From Streptomyces scabiei 87.22 (GTDB taxonomy: Bacteria > Actinomycetota > Actinomycetes > Streptomycetales > Streptomycetaceae), in NCBI RefSeq assembly GCF_000091305.1, contig NC_013929.1:496001-560000 (forward strand): DNA of 64,000 bases, given 5' to 3'. The position numbers and the translations under genes were made by a program. Shown piece by piece: positions 7,901 to 17,113 of this stretch (position 1 is its first letter; each line of letters opens with the position of its first letter). The notes beneath the pieces were generated by a model that saw only the letters and a list, made by a program, of their open reading frames with translations, searched no databases and was not told the DNA's origin.

Positions 7901-8909
7901 GATGAATGAGTCCAAGGGGTGTCGTTGCGGTCAGTGATCGTAGGCGGTGAGTGACCGTTTGATCGGCTGTCCGGTCTTGTCGTTGTGCCAGATCGCCGCT
8001 GTGAGCGCGAGGATCCGGCACAGGACGCGGGCCGCCACCCCTGCCGGGCTCTTGCCGCCGTGTCGTTCCAGGTCGAGCTGGGCCTTGAGGGTCTGGTTGA
8101 TCGACTCGATGACCTGCCGCAGCGGCTTGAACAGGTGTGCCCCGGCCCGTTCGGCCTCTCCCTTGCGGGCCGGCCGCAGCAACTCAAGGTGACGCTCGGC
8201 CAGGTCGTGCTCGAACTCGCGGCCGTAGTAGTTCTTGTCCCCGATGATCGTCTGGCCGGGGCGGGCCGCTGTGACATCGGGCGCGGTGTCGAGCATGTCG
8301 CGCAGTGTCTCGCGCTCGTCGGCCTTCGCACCGGTGAGGGCGAACAGGACCGGCAGCCCGCCAAGCGTGCATACCAGATGCAGCCGCAGTCCCCAGAAGT
8401 ACCGTGAGTGCGACGCGCAGTAGCCGTACTGGGCCCAGCCCGCCAGGTCCGAGCGTTTGGCCGTCTCGCGGGAGCATCCGCAGCCGACCGGGGTGGAGTC
8501 GACCAGCCACACGTCATCGCTCCACAGCGAGGTGTCCCGGGCGAGGATCCGGATCATGCTGGTGAGCAGCGAGGAAGCGGCGCGCAGCCGCTTGCTGTAG
8601 CCGGACTGCTGGGGCACGTAAGGGAAGAGGCGACCGAAGTCCTTCCCCACACGGCGCAGCCAGCGCCGCTCGGAGGTGTAACCGAGCAGCGCCGACATGA
8701 CCGCGAGGGTGACCAGTTCGGCGTCACTGAGCGTGGGCGCGATCCCGACGACGGGCCGGTACGGGGCCAGCCACGGCGAAGCCTTCAACTCGTCGTCGAT
8801 TCGGGCATAGAGTGCCGTTGCGAGGGTGTCCAGGTCTGTCTTCACACACTGACATTGGACGCCCTCGTCCTATGTTCGCAGGCCAACCCTTGGACTCATT
8901 CATCTAGGG
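7896..8909 (-). mobile_element. IS982-type insertion sequence, 1.0 kb
   Basis: A complete-looking insertion sequence of about 1014 bp. Perfect 23-bp terminal inverted repeats lie at 7896-7918 and 8887-8909 (inner core TAGATGAATGAGTCCAAGGG). Between them is one transposase gene on the minus strand. Size and single-gene layout fit the IS982 family. The left end overlaps the last 5 bases of the foldback MITE. No clear longer target-site duplication is visible, so the exact outer boundary is uncertain by a few bases. Confidence 0.85.
7931..8845 (-). CDS. IS982-family transposase
   Basis: A 304-aa DDE transposase, the normal length for the family. Visible motifs are WLVDSTPVGCG (first catalytic Asp near residue 116), GYCASHSRYFWGLRLHLVCT, ALTGAKADERE, IIGDKNYYGREFEHDLAER (second Asp) and the C-terminal LFKPLRQVIESINQTLKAQL (Glu region), the arrangement seen in Streptomyces IS982 proteins. 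The frame is intact from ATG 8845 to stop, so the element may still be active. It lies wholly within the two terminal repeats. Confidence 0.9.
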   Translation of the reverse strand: MKTDLDTLATALYARIDDELKASPWLAPYRPVVGIAPTLSDAELVTLAVMSALLGYTSERRWLRRVGKDFGRLFPYVPQQSGYSKRLRAASSLLTSMIRILARDTSLWSDDVWLVDSTPVGCGCSRETAKRSDLAGWAQYGYCASHSRYFWGLRLHLVCTLGGLPVLFALTGAKADERETLRDMLDTAPDVTAARPGQTIIGDKNYYGREFEHDLAERHLELLRPARKGEAERAGAHLFKPLRQVIESINQTLKAQLDLERHGGKSPAGVAARVLCRILALTAAIWHNDKTGQPIKRSLTAYDH

Positions 8910-8967
8910 GGCGCGACCCCAGCCGGCTTGACAGGTGTCAGACATGAGGCAGTCCGACGTACGCGCC

Positions 8968-9939
8968 TCAGGAGGACTGCGCGGTCCGGTACAGGTTCTG
9001 CGCGTCGGTGCCGAAGTACGGCCCGTACATCCGGTTGGGCAGGAAGTTGTACTTGAAGCTGTTCACCGAGGACTGCAGGCCGGTGCCCGTGGCCTCGTCG
9101 AACTGGGTGAACCAGGGGCCGCCACTGGCGCCGCCGGTCTGGTTGCAGTTCATGCCGTGGTCGTCGGAGAGCAGGAAGTCACGGTTGGTGTTTCCGCTGC
9201 AGTAGACGAACTTCTCCCCGTCGTACGGGGCGGCGGCGGGGAACCCGAAGGCGTACATCGCCCTGTTGTAACCGGTGTTGAAGGCCAGCCCCTGGCCGCC
9301 GACGACATCCGTCAGCAGCTTCCCGTCCAGCGGGGCCACGACGGCCGCGCCGATGTCGTAGTTGATGTCCTCGCTCGCGGTCCACTGCGGCGTGGACAGT
9401 GTCTTCGTCGCACTCCACCTGCCGTACGGTGCCTGTCCGTCGTGGTAGCCGGGCACGAAGACCCAGTTGGTGTGCCAGGCGCCCTCCAGTTTCACGCAGT
9501 GTCCGGCGGTGAGGACGGTGCTCTTGTTGGCGCTGGTGACGGCATTGCCGGAACACGAGGCCGTTCGCCCCTGGTAGGTGAAGAACACCCGCCCGGCCGT
9601 GGACACCACGGCTCCGCCGCCGGTCCAGGCTCCGCCCCCGTTGGGGAAGGCAAGCGCTCCGGCCGCGCTCGCCGTGCCCGGGAGCGTGGGGGCGACGGTA
9701 CGCTCCGCGCCCCTGGCGAGAGAGGACGCCTTCAGCCGACCTGGTTCCATGACCGGCAGCTCCAACGGGGCGGCCTGCCGCATCCGTTCGGCGGTCCAGA
9801 ACGCGGCGGGGTCCGCCGGGGCCGCCACCGCGGGCGTGGCGGACACGGCGGTGCCGATCGTCGCGGCGGCGGTGAGCAGGGCGGCGAGGACGGGTCGGGA
9901 GGTGCGGAGGGAGCGGGACGAGCGGCGTATGTCTCTCAC
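8968..9939 (-). CDS. Secreted trypsin-like serine protease
   Basis: A 323-aa exported peptidase of the trypsin-like fold. Residues 1-40 are a Sec-type signal peptide ending AVAAP. The catalytic triad is readable: H147 in STVLTAGHC, D195 in NYDIGAAVV and S272 in GGASGGPW. Paired cysteines (C129/C148 and C247/C265) suggest disulfides. The region between about 41 and 95 is probably a propeptide. Similar proteins in Streptomyces are secreted peptidases related to glutamyl endopeptidases; specificity cannot be read here. It is a single-gene unit with the IS element downstream and a strong hairpin upstream that ends the neighbouring glycosidase operon. Confidence 0.9.
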   Translation of the reverse strand: MRDIRRSSRSLRTSRPVLAALLTAAATIGTAVSATPAVAAPADPAAFWTAERMRQAAPLELPVMEPGRLKASSLARGAERTVAPTLPGTASAAGALAFPNGGGAWTGGGAVVSTAGRVFFTYQGRTASCSGNAVTSANKSTVLTAGHCVKLEGAWHTNWVFVPGYHDGQAPYGRWSATKTLSTPQWTASEDINYDIGAAVVAPLDGKLLTDVVGGQGLAFNTGYNRAMYAFGFPAAAPYDGEKFVYCSGNTNRDFLLSDDHGMNCNQTGGASGGPWFTQFDEATGTGLQSSVNSFKYNFLPNRMYGPYFGTDAQNLYRTAQSS

Positions 9940-10105
9940 GCGTACTCCTTGTGCGGTGGGGGGACGAGGACGGATGCGCGCACCGCAGAGTGCCAGCCCG
10001 GCCGGACATTGGACAGGTACACGTCACGATGGGCGCAAAATCTACCCCCGGAGGCGGCCCGCCGATCACCGCCGGGGCTGCCCCGGTGAACCGGCGGCGC
10101 TACAA

Positions 10106-10142
10106 GTGATCTCCAGGAGAGCCGCGCTCTCCTGGAGATCAC
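10106..10142 (-). terminator. Strong hairpin terminator of the glycosidase operon
   Basis: A perfect 17-bp inverted repeat with a 3-base loop (stem GTGATCTCCAGGAGAGC at 10106-10122, its complement at 10126-10142). It begins 29 bp beyond the stop of the secreted glycosidase gene. There is no T-run, as is usual for streptomycete terminators. Confidence 0.85.
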
Positions 10143-10170
10143 CCGTCGCGCCGGTCGCCCGGCTCAGTCC

Positions 10171-13100
10171 TCAGTCCTTGCCCGTGAGCCTCCAGATCTG
10201 GTTCTTCTTGGTGGTCAGAGCGCCGGCCCCGTCGCACGGCCACTGGTGGACGAGGGCACCGGGTGCGGTGGAGATGGTGCTGACGTCGACGCACTTCCCG
10301 CTGTGCACGGCGACGAGCTGGTAGTCGTGGCTGTTGCCGAGCGCGGTCACCGGCGCCAGCCGGAAGCGTTGGTTGGTGTCGCCGTGGCAGGTCCACTGCT
10401 GGACGGCGGCCCCGTCGGCCGTCGAGTAGGCGGAGACGTCCAGGCACTTGCCGCTGGAGTGGTTGACGACCGTGTAGGTGTCGGTCGTGCCGGAGACCCG
10501 GCGGAAGTCGAAGAGCTGTTCCTGGCCGCTCCCGCAGGTGTTCTGCCGGTACTGGGTGCCGTTGGCGCTCGACCTGGCGGGATCCTCCAGGCAGAGCCCG
10601 CTGTGCTGGGCCACGGCCGTGGAGGAGAAGGCGGCCGGGGCGCCGATGTGCAGGCTCGCCGGGGCGAAGGAGACCTGGTCCAGGTGGGGCGCCGAACTGG
10701 AGCGCAGGGGCTGTCCGATGTCGCTGCCGCCGCCCGAGTAGACCTTGCCGACGGTCGTGCCGTCCCAGTCGTAGAGCTGTGAGGAGGTGAACTTGACCTT
10801 GTTGGCGCCCTTCTTGAGGGTCACGTGGGCCGTGTAGTCGGCGAACTGGTTCCAGTGCAGGGTGCCGGCGAAGTCGACGCGGGTGGCGTCGCCGCCGTTG
10901 ACGCCGACGTCGGCGTGCTCGGCGTACAGGTCGGGGTTGTAGTGGTTGGAGGGCAGTTCCTCGGCGTTGGCGTAGCGCATGGTCATGGCGTAGGTGCCGG
11001 CCGAGGGCGCGTCGACGTCGAGGGTGAGGGAGTTGGCGGTGCCGTTGCCGATGCCGGTGACCACTCCGCCGGTGGCCTGGTCGTAGCTGTTGGAGACCTC
11101 GGCGGTGCCGGTGAGGGTGCCCGCCTCGGCCTGGTAGGTGACGACGTTGCCGGTGGTGACGGCGGAGGTGGTACTGAACGGGGTGACGGCCAGGTCGTCC
11201 AGGGCGAGGGTGCCGCCGGTGCCGGTCACCTTGATCTTGTTGATGCCGGCCTTCAGGAAGAACCGGTTGGTGGAGGTGGACCAGGCGGCGGTGGTCGCGC
11301 CGGACAGGACCTGGTCGTCGGCCGCCCTGCCGTTGACGGTGAGGTCGGCCTGGCCGGTGTTGCGGAAGCGGGCCGTCAGATCCGCGTAGCCGTCCCGCGC
11401 CGCGTAGACCCAGAACGTCGCCGACCTGCCGGAGGTGAGGTTCACCGCGCCCGCGCCGGACTGGCCCTGGGAGGTGTAGGTGGTACTGCCGCTGTCGGAG
11501 AGAGCGGCCTGCTCCGCCTCGTAGAGGGTGGTGGCCTGGACACCGGTGTCCCGGTACCTCAGGTCGATCTTGTCGATGATGGCGTCGCCGACGGTCGCCG
11601 CGCCGTTGTCACCGGTGGTGGCCAGGGTGAGGGTGTGGGTGCCCGCGGTGAGGTTCACGGTGGTGTCGCTGTGCCCCCAGACGACCCACTGGAAGCCCAC
11701 CGGTATGTCGATCCTCTTCGACGCGCCGCCGTCGACCCGCAGGTACACGTTCGTCGGGCCCTTGACGTCGGCGTCCTTGGCGTAGCTGTTGCCGAACACG
11801 GACAGGTCGTAGTCGCCGGTCGTGGGTACGGTGACGGGGAAGGAGATCACCGTGGTCGAGCCGGTGCGCAGGCCGCCCACGTCCTTGGTTCCGGAGGTGG
11901 CGAACTTGTCGAGCCTGCTGGGGGTGCCTTCGGTGTTGATGTTGTAGCCGCTGCCGCTGAGGGTGGCGTTCTCGGCCTCGTACGAGCGCGTCCAGGTGCT
12001 GTCGGAGGCGGTGGCGGACCCGTTGCCGCCCGGGGAGACGATCACCTGGTACGCGGACATCGCGTCGAGGTCGAGGGGGACCGTGATCGAACCGTCGGAG
12101 CCGACGGCCACGTCGGCGTCCGAGAGCCGGGTCGGGGTGGCCGCCGCGCCGATGTAACCGCTGTAGCGGTCCTGGAAGACGCTGACGTGCACGGTGGAGC
12201 CGAAGACGGCGGGGTCGATGTTCTTGATGACCGTGTCGGAGGCACCGCTGGTGCCGCCCCCGGCGAGGATGACGCGGGCCTGCTTCTTGGCGGTGTCCAG
12301 GCTCGCCAGGCCTTGCAGGGTGTAGGCGGCGTCGGCCCCGCTGCTGGTGACCTTGACGGTGTTGCCGCCCTTCATGGAGCTGTACCAGTGGTACAGCCAC
12401 CACTGGGCGTTGGGAATGTTCTGACCGGCGGCGGAGTCGCCGAGGTTGCCGTTGATGTTCCAGTACGGCAGGTTGCCGTCGATCTTCTTGTCCTCCAGGG
12501 CCGCGATCCACTGCACCATCTGGCCGGGGTCGGTCAGGTGGTAGCGGAAGGCGTACTCGTTGAGGTTGATCGGCAGGTGCGAGGGGAGGCCGACCGCGGT
12601 CTCGGCCGCACGGTAGTTGTCGACGGTGCTGCTCACCTCCGCCGGGCTGCCGAGGGTGTGCCAGGTCGCGATGTCCGGCAGGCAGTTGTTGGCCTTGCAG
12701 TAGGTGAGGAAGCCCTTGAGCGAGGACTCGGTGTAGCTGGAGGTGTTGGGGCCCGCGATCCGCGCCTCGGGCCAGAGGCCCTTGATGAAGGTGTAGGTCT
12801 GGCGCCACTCGGCATTGAAGTCGGCCAGGGCCGTCGCCTGCGTGCGCATGCCCGGGTACCACATGCCGTCGGGCTCGTTGTAGGGCACGAGGACGACACG
12901 GTCCTTGTAGGGAGTGGCCAGCACCTGGTCGATCTGCTTCTTCATGGCCGTCCGGTAGGCGGCGTAGCTGGTCCGTTCGTAGCTGAACGTGCGGTACACG
13001 TCCGTCATGTAGATGTAGATGTCCTTGCCGCCGCTGTCGACGAACGGCTCGGCGATCTCCAGGGCGTCCGAACCCGGGTGCTGCTGTCCGTCCTGGTACT

Positions 13101-13368
13101 TGGTGTTGGTGGTCCGCACCCCCATTCCCTCGATGAGGTTGCCGGTCGGTACGTCCGGCCCGTACAGGCCGTACAGCACCCCGGAGGCACCGCCGTGGAA
13201 GGCCCCGGTGGAGGTGCCCAGGTCGACGGTGAGGGTGGGGGTGGCGGCGGAGGCCGGCGCCGCGATCGCGGTGGTGAGGCCGGCCATCACGGTCAGCGGG
13301 AGCAGCGTCCTGGTGATGCCGTGGAGAAGGCGTCTCGAGGCCGAGCGTCTCTGCCCGAGTCTTCGCAT
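10171..13368 (-). CDS. Secreted GH39-like glycoside hydrolase with carbohydrate-binding and ricin-type modules
   Basis: A 1065-aa exported enzyme. Signal peptide 1-41 (ends ASAA). Catalytic TIM barrel about 45-340, with E165 in VPYNEPDG and E271 in INLNEYAF as likely acid/base and nucleophile of a clan GH-A enzyme. Then come three beta-sandwich carbohydrate-binding modules starting near YEAENATLSG (463), YEAEQAALSD (616) and YQAEAGTLTG (745), and a C-terminal ricin B-type lectin domain (about 910-1065) with repeated QxW-like motifs. It is a paralogue of the glycosidase at 20125-23778, which lacks the ricin domain. It is the last gene of the LacI-linked operon. GH39 is my best family guess; substrate is unknown, possibly a plant side-chain polysaccharide. 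Confidence 0.8.
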   Translation of the reverse strand: MRRLGQRRSASRRLLHGITRTLLPLTVMAGLTTAIAAPASAATPTLTVDLGTSTGAFHGGASGVLYGLYGPDVPTGNLIEGMGVRTTNTKYQDGQQHPGSDALEIAEPFVDSGGKDIYIYMTDVYRTFSYERTSYAAYRTAMKKQIDQVLATPYKDRVVLVPYNEPDGMWYPGMRTQATALADFNAEWRQTYTFIKGLWPEARIAGPNTSSYTESSLKGFLTYCKANNCLPDIATWHTLGSPAEVSSTVDNYRAAETAVGLPSHLPINLNEYAFRYHLTDPGQMVQWIAALEDKKIDGNLPYWNINGNLGDSAAGQNIPNAQWWLYHWYSSMKGGNTVKVTSSGADAAYTLQGLASLDTAKKQARVILAGGGTSGASDTVIKNIDPAVFGSTVHVSVFQDRYSGYIGAAATPTRLSDADVAVGSDGSITVPLDLDAMSAYQVIVSPGGNGSATASDSTWTRSYEAENATLSGSGYNINTEGTPSRLDKFATSGTKDVGGLRTGSTTVISFPVTVPTTGDYDLSVFGNSYAKDADVKGPTNVYLRVDGGASKRIDIPVGFQWVVWGHSDTTVNLTAGTHTLTLATTGDNGAATVGDAIIDKIDLRYRDTGVQATTLYEAEQAALSDSGSTTYTSQGQSGAGAVNLTSGRSATFWVYAARDGYADLTARFRNTGQADLTVNGRAADDQVLSGATTAAWSTSTNRFFLKAGINKIKVTGTGGTLALDDLAVTPFSTTSAVTTGNVVTYQAEAGTLTGTAEVSNSYDQATGGVVTGIGNGTANSLTLDVDAPSAGTYAMTMRYANAEELPSNHYNPDLYAEHADVGVNGGDATRVDFAGTLHWNQFADYTAHVTLKKGANKVKFTSSQLYDWDGTTVGKVYSGGGSDIGQPLRSSSAPHLDQVSFAPASLHIGAPAAFSSTAVAQHSGLCLEDPARSSANGTQYRQNTCGSGQEQLFDFRRVSGTTDTYTVVNHSSGKCLDVSAYSTADGAAVQQWTCHGDTNQRFRLAPVTALGNSHDYQLVAVHSGKCVDVSTISTAPGALVHQWPCDGAGALTTKKNQIWRLTGKD

Positions 13369-13448
13369 GTGCTCACGTTCCTTCAGGGATGGGCTGGTTG
13401 CTGCGCCGGCCCCCGTGCCGGACGTGCGGGTGGTTTCTCGCTCGCGGG

Positions 13449-15206
13449 TCAGACGACGGGTTCGCCGGTCCCGGCCTGCTCGCGCAGGTGGTGGTCGCGG
13501 GCGAGGAGGAGGTAGCTGCTCGCGGTCCAGGTGTAGGCGCGGTCGCGCAGGCCGGTGCCGGTGAGGGCGTCGAAGTTCTCGGCGAAGCCGTGGGCCTCGC
13601 ACAGGGCACGGAAGCGGGCGCTGATGTCGTCCGCGAGCCGCTGGTGGCCCGCGCGACGCAGGCCGTCCTCGACGAGCACGGTGGCGGGGGCCCAGATCGG
13701 GCCGCGCCAGTAGCCGTCGGCGAGGTAGTGCGGGGAGGTGGGCAGCTCGGTGGCGAGGCCGTACGGGGTGAGGTGGGCCTTGATGTGGTCGGCGAGGGTG
13801 CCGGCGACCTCGGCGGGCAGGTGCTCGCCGAGCGCGATGGGCATGAGGTCGAGGAGGCCGGCGCTGCTCCAGGTGTCCCCGGTGCCGGCCGAGCGGGCGA
13901 CGAACCTGTCCCCGGTCCAGAGCTGGTCGAGCAGTGCCGTCTGCATCTCCTCGGCCGTCCGCGTCCAGCGCGCCGCCTCGTCCGTCTCGCCCAGTTCCTC
14001 CGCCAGTGAGGCGAGTTCGTGGAGCTGCAGGGTGAGGAAGGCGGCGAGGTCGGCGGTGACGACCACCCGCTCGGGGTCGAAGGTGGTGGCGTTGTCCCAG
14101 CCGCTGTCGTTGCCGTGCTGGTAGTACGGCAGGTCGGCGCCGGGGGCGCGCCGGGCGGTGAGCCAGAAGCCGGTCCAGCGCTCCAGGCGTTCGTAGACCT
14201 CCGTCAGTTCGGTGCGGTCCGGCGGGCTGGGCAGGGTGCGGCGCAGACGGCCGTAGGCCCAGCCGTGGATGGGCGGCTTGACGAAGTTGTAGAGGACCTC
14301 GGAGTGGGTGACCGAGTCGGGCAGGGCGCCGCTCGCGTCCTGGTGGTCGAAGGGGAGGTGGAACTGGTCGCGGGCCAGTTCCGGTGAACCCCCGGCCAGG
14401 GCAAGGGCGTTGAAGCAGTGGTCCCAGCTCCAGACCTTGTCCATCCAGTGCTTGGACATCAGCACGCCCGGCCGGGTGACCAGGCCCTTCGCGGCCACGG
14501 TCGCCGACCAGACGACGTAGGCGGCGAGTTCGGCGGCCGGGGTGGCGGCGGAACGCCAGGGGGCCACGGCGTCGACGAAGTCCGCGAAGGCTGCGCGCGC
14601 GGAGGCCACCACGGCGTCGAAGGGCGCCGAGGGCGCGTACGGCGGGCGGGCGGCGTCGAGTTCCTCGATCGCGATCTCCCAGTGGCCGTCCGCCGCCGCG
14701 GTTACGGTGACACCGCGTTCGGCACTGCCCAGGGCCTGGGTTCCGGCCGTGCCGGCGAGGGCGCCGGACAGGAGGGTGACGCGGTAGCGGCGGCCGGTCT
14801 CGTAGGAGGTGAACACGTGCGCGTCCGCCGCCGGGTCGTGGAAGAAGTACGTGCCGCTGAACGGGGTCAGGGTCCGCGCGGCGGCGAGCACACCGAGGCC
14901 CGGGCCGCTGCCCCGGAGCCGTACGGTGTCCGGTGTCTCGTAGGCGAGTTCGACGCGTCCGGAGCCGCCGGTCCAGGTGAGCAGGTCCGGGGTCGCCTCG
15001 ACGCGGGTCACGGCACGCTCGCCGCTCGCCGCGTCCAGGGGGACCAGGCGCAGGACGCCGTGCATGCCGTTCTGGTGCGAGACGAGGTGGAGGTCCTCGG
15101 CGTAGGTCTTCTCCGCCACGACGGGGGAGATGTCGAACCAGGATCCGTACGCGCTGAAGGGGATGTCGTGGACGGAGAAGGCGGGGCCGGATCGGGCGGC
15201 GGTCAT
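13449..15206 (-). CDS. Cytoplasmic GH63-like glycoside hydrolase
   Basis: A 585-aa enzyme with an N-terminal beta-rich domain (about 1-170) and a C-terminal (alpha/alpha)6 barrel (about 190-585). Motifs such as KVWSWDHCFNALALAGG, FDHQDASGALPDSVTHSEV and YYQHGNDSGWDNATTF match the MGH1-type barrel of GH63 and related GH37 enzymes; the Asp of WSWDH is the likely general acid. There is no signal peptide, so it should act on short sugars after uptake by the ABC importer encoded just upstream. It lies 81 bp behind the inner permease gene and 80 bp before the secreted glycosidase, all on one strand. Exact linkage specificity cannot be told from sequence. Confidence 0.8.
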   Translation of the reverse strand: MTAARSGPAFSVHDIPFSAYGSWFDISPVVAEKTYAEDLHLVSHQNGMHGVLRLVPLDAASGERAVTRVEATPDLLTWTGGSGRVELAYETPDTVRLRGSGPGLGVLAAARTLTPFSGTYFFHDPAADAHVFTSYETGRRYRVTLLSGALAGTAGTQALGSAERGVTVTAAADGHWEIAIEELDAARPPYAPSAPFDAVVASARAAFADFVDAVAPWRSAATPAAELAAYVVWSATVAAKGLVTRPGVLMSKHWMDKVWSWDHCFNALALAGGSPELARDQFHLPFDHQDASGALPDSVTHSEVLYNFVKPPIHGWAYGRLRRTLPSPPDRTELTEVYERLERWTGFWLTARRAPGADLPYYQHGNDSGWDNATTFDPERVVVTADLAAFLTLQLHELASLAEELGETDEAARWTRTAEEMQTALLDQLWTGDRFVARSAGTGDTWSSAGLLDLMPIALGEHLPAEVAGTLADHIKAHLTPYGLATELPTSPHYLADGYWRGPIWAPATVLVEDGLRRAGHQRLADDISARFRALCEAHGFAENFDALTGTGLRDRAYTWTASSYLLLARDHHLREQAGTGEPVV

Positions 15207-15287
15207 GTGGCGTGACTCGTTTCTGGGGCAGGGGGTACCGGCCGGCCGGCACGGGAGAGCGCCGGTCGTCGGGGCGGGTCGGGGGGC

Positions 15288-16112
15288 TCAGTCCTTGACG
15301 GCGCCGGTGGTGACACCGGCCGCCACGTAGCGCTGGGCCAGGACGAGGATGACCGCGGCGGGCAGGGACGCCACGACGGCGGTGGCCATGATGGCGTTCC
15401 ACTCCTGGTTGTTGTTGCCGATGTAGTGGTAGATGCCGAGGGTGATGGGTTCGTGGGTGCCGCCGTTGACCAGGGTGTTGGCGAACACGAAGTCGGACCA
15501 GGACCACAGGAAGGCGAACAGCGATACCGTGACGACGGCGTTGCGGCTCATCGGCAGGACGATCGACCAGAAGGTCCGCAGGGGCCTGGCTCCGTCCATC
15601 TGTGCGGCCTGGAGCAGTTCGCCGGGGATGCCGGACATGAACGCGGTGAAGATGAGCACCGCGAAGGGGACGGCCAGGGTGGAGTCGGCGACGATCAGGC
15701 CCGGGACGGACTGGAGCAGGCCGAGCTGCAGGTAGATGGCGTAGAAGCCCATCGCCATGATGATGCCGGGGATCATCTGGGCGGCCAGCAGGGCGAAGCT
15801 CAGCAGGCCGCCGCCGCGGGGGCGGAGCTTGGCGAGCGCGTAGCCGGCGGGCGCGGCCAGGGCGACGGTCAGCACGACGGTGCCGAGGGCGACCACCAGG
15901 CTGGTGCCGAGGTAGGGCAGTTGCTCGGCGAGCACGGTGCGGTAGCCGGACAGGGTGCCGTGGGCCGGGAACAGGTCCGGCGGGCTCTTGCGCATGTCCT
16001 GGTCCCGGGTGAGGGACACGTTGACCATCCAGTACACCGGGAACAGCATGACCCCGGTCAGCAGCAGGCCGACGGCCGTCTTCCACCAGGAGCGGGAGGC
16101 ACTTCGGTTCAT
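15288..16112 (-). CDS. Sugar ABC transporter permease, MalG type
   Basis: A 274-aa integral membrane permease with about six transmembrane helices. The EAA-type loop that docks the ATPase is AAQMDGARPLRTFWSIVLP. It pairs with the MalF-type permease whose stop overlaps this start by four bases (ATGA at 16109-16112), so the two are co-translated. No ATPase gene is in the operon; in streptomycetes such importers commonly share the MsiK ATPase encoded elsewhere, which is established knowledge for the group and inferred here. Confidence 0.92.
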   Translation of the reverse strand: MNRSASRSWWKTAVGLLLTGVMLFPVYWMVNVSLTRDQDMRKSPPDLFPAHGTLSGYRTVLAEQLPYLGTSLVVALGTVVLTVALAAPAGYALAKLRPRGGGLLSFALLAAQMIPGIIMAMGFYAIYLQLGLLQSVPGLIVADSTLAVPFAVLIFTAFMSGIPGELLQAAQMDGARPLRTFWSIVLPMSRNAVVTVSLFAFLWSWSDFVFANTLVNGGTHEPITLGIYHYIGNNNQEWNAIMATAVVASLPAAVILVLAQRYVAAGVTTGAVKD

Positions 16113-17107
16113 GACGGCGCCTGCTTTCGCTGGACTCGGACGTGGACGAGGCCGAACACCAGGGCGGCGACCACGAGCAGGTTGCCGACGGCCGCGCCGG
16201 GGCCGAAGGCGGGCAGGAGGTTGCCGAAGCCGAGCTGGTAGGACCAGGTGGCGAAGGTGGTGGAGGAGTCCGCCGGGCCTCCCTTGGTCATGATCCAGAT
16301 GATGTCGAAGACCTTGAGGGTGTAGACGAGGCCCAGCAGCAGGGTGATGGCGGAGACCGGGCGCAGCAGGGGGAAGGTGATGCGCCAGAAGCGCTGCCAG
16401 GCGTTCGCCCCGTCGAGGGCCGCGGCCTCGTACAGCGAGCCGGGCACGGACTGGAGTCCGCTGTAGAGCACCACCAGGTTGAAGGGGACGCCGATCCAGA
16501 TGTTCGCGATGATCACCGAGGTCAGCGACCAGTCGGGGGAGGTCAGCCAGTTCACCGGGCCGACGCCGACTGCGTGCAGGGCCGCGTTGACGATGCCGGA
16601 GTCGCTGTTGAACATCCACGACCAGGTGGAGGCGGACACGATCAGCGGCAGCAGCCAGGGCACCAGGAACAGCGCCCGCAGGGTGGCGGAGAGCCGGAAG
16701 TGCTGGTGGAAGAAGACCGCGAGGGCCAGGCCGATGGCGTACTGGAAGACCAGGCACACGGCGGTGAAGACGACGGTGTGGAGCAGGGCGGGCGCGAAGG
16801 TCGGATCGTCGAAGACCTTCTGGTAGTTGGCCAGGCCGGTGAAGGGCGCGTCGCCCTGGACGAAGGAGCGGACGGTGTAGTCGCGCAGGCTGAGGTCGAG
16901 GTTGCGGTAGAGCGGGTAGGCGTAGAACAGGAGGAGGTAGCAGGTCACCGGGGCGAGAAAGGCCCAGGCGGTCCACTGCGGGGAGGTCGGACGGCGCCGG
17001 GGCCGCGCGGAGGGCCGGGCCGGGGCGGCGGTGGCCGCCCCGCTCCGGTCGTGCGCGGACCGGCGGTCCGGGACCTGTTTCGTGTCGTTCATCGACGGAC
17101 CGCGCAT
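16109..17107 (-). CDS. Sugar ABC transporter permease, MalF type
   Basis: A 332-aa permease. A basic, Pro-rich cytoplasmic tail of about 55 residues precedes six transmembrane helices beginning near WTAWAFLAPVTCYLLLFYAYPL. The EAA loop is YEAAALDGANAWQRFWRITFPLLRP. It lies 6 bp downstream of the binding-protein gene and overlaps the second permease gene by four bases. A second in-frame ATG at 17092 is an alternative start; neither has a strong ribosome binding site. Confidence 0.92.
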   Translation of the reverse strand: MRGPSMNDTKQVPDRRSAHDRSGAATAAPARPSARPRRRPTSPQWTAWAFLAPVTCYLLLFYAYPLYRNLDLSLRDYTVRSFVQGDAPFTGLANYQKVFDDPTFAPALLHTVVFTAVCLVFQYAIGLALAVFFHQHFRLSATLRALFLVPWLLPLIVSASTWSWMFNSDSGIVNAALHAVGVGPVNWLTSPDWSLTSVIIANIWIGVPFNLVVLYSGLQSVPGSLYEAAALDGANAWQRFWRITFPLLRPVSAITLLLGLVYTLKVFDIIWIMTKGGPADSSTTFATWSYQLGFGNLLPAFGPGAAVGNLLVVAALVFGLVHVRVQRKQAPS

Positions 17108-17113
17108 CCCTGG

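Noticed and set aside
7671..8021. N-terminal extension of the TetR gene through the MITE
   Set aside because: It would translate a palindromic mobile element; family alignment and ATG 7670 support the shorter protein.
10825..13515. Long plus-strand open frame of about 896 codons
   Set aside because: Gly/Val-rich low-complexity reading opposite the secreted glycosidase gene; a typical high-GC antisense shadow.
13369..16086. A frame that stays open upstream of the minus-strand secreted glycosidase, giving a 1971-aa reading in total
   Set aside because: The extension lies antisense-free but out of frame over the GH63-like and permease genes and reads as Arg/Pro-rich shadow sequence; the signal peptide at 13368 marks the true start.
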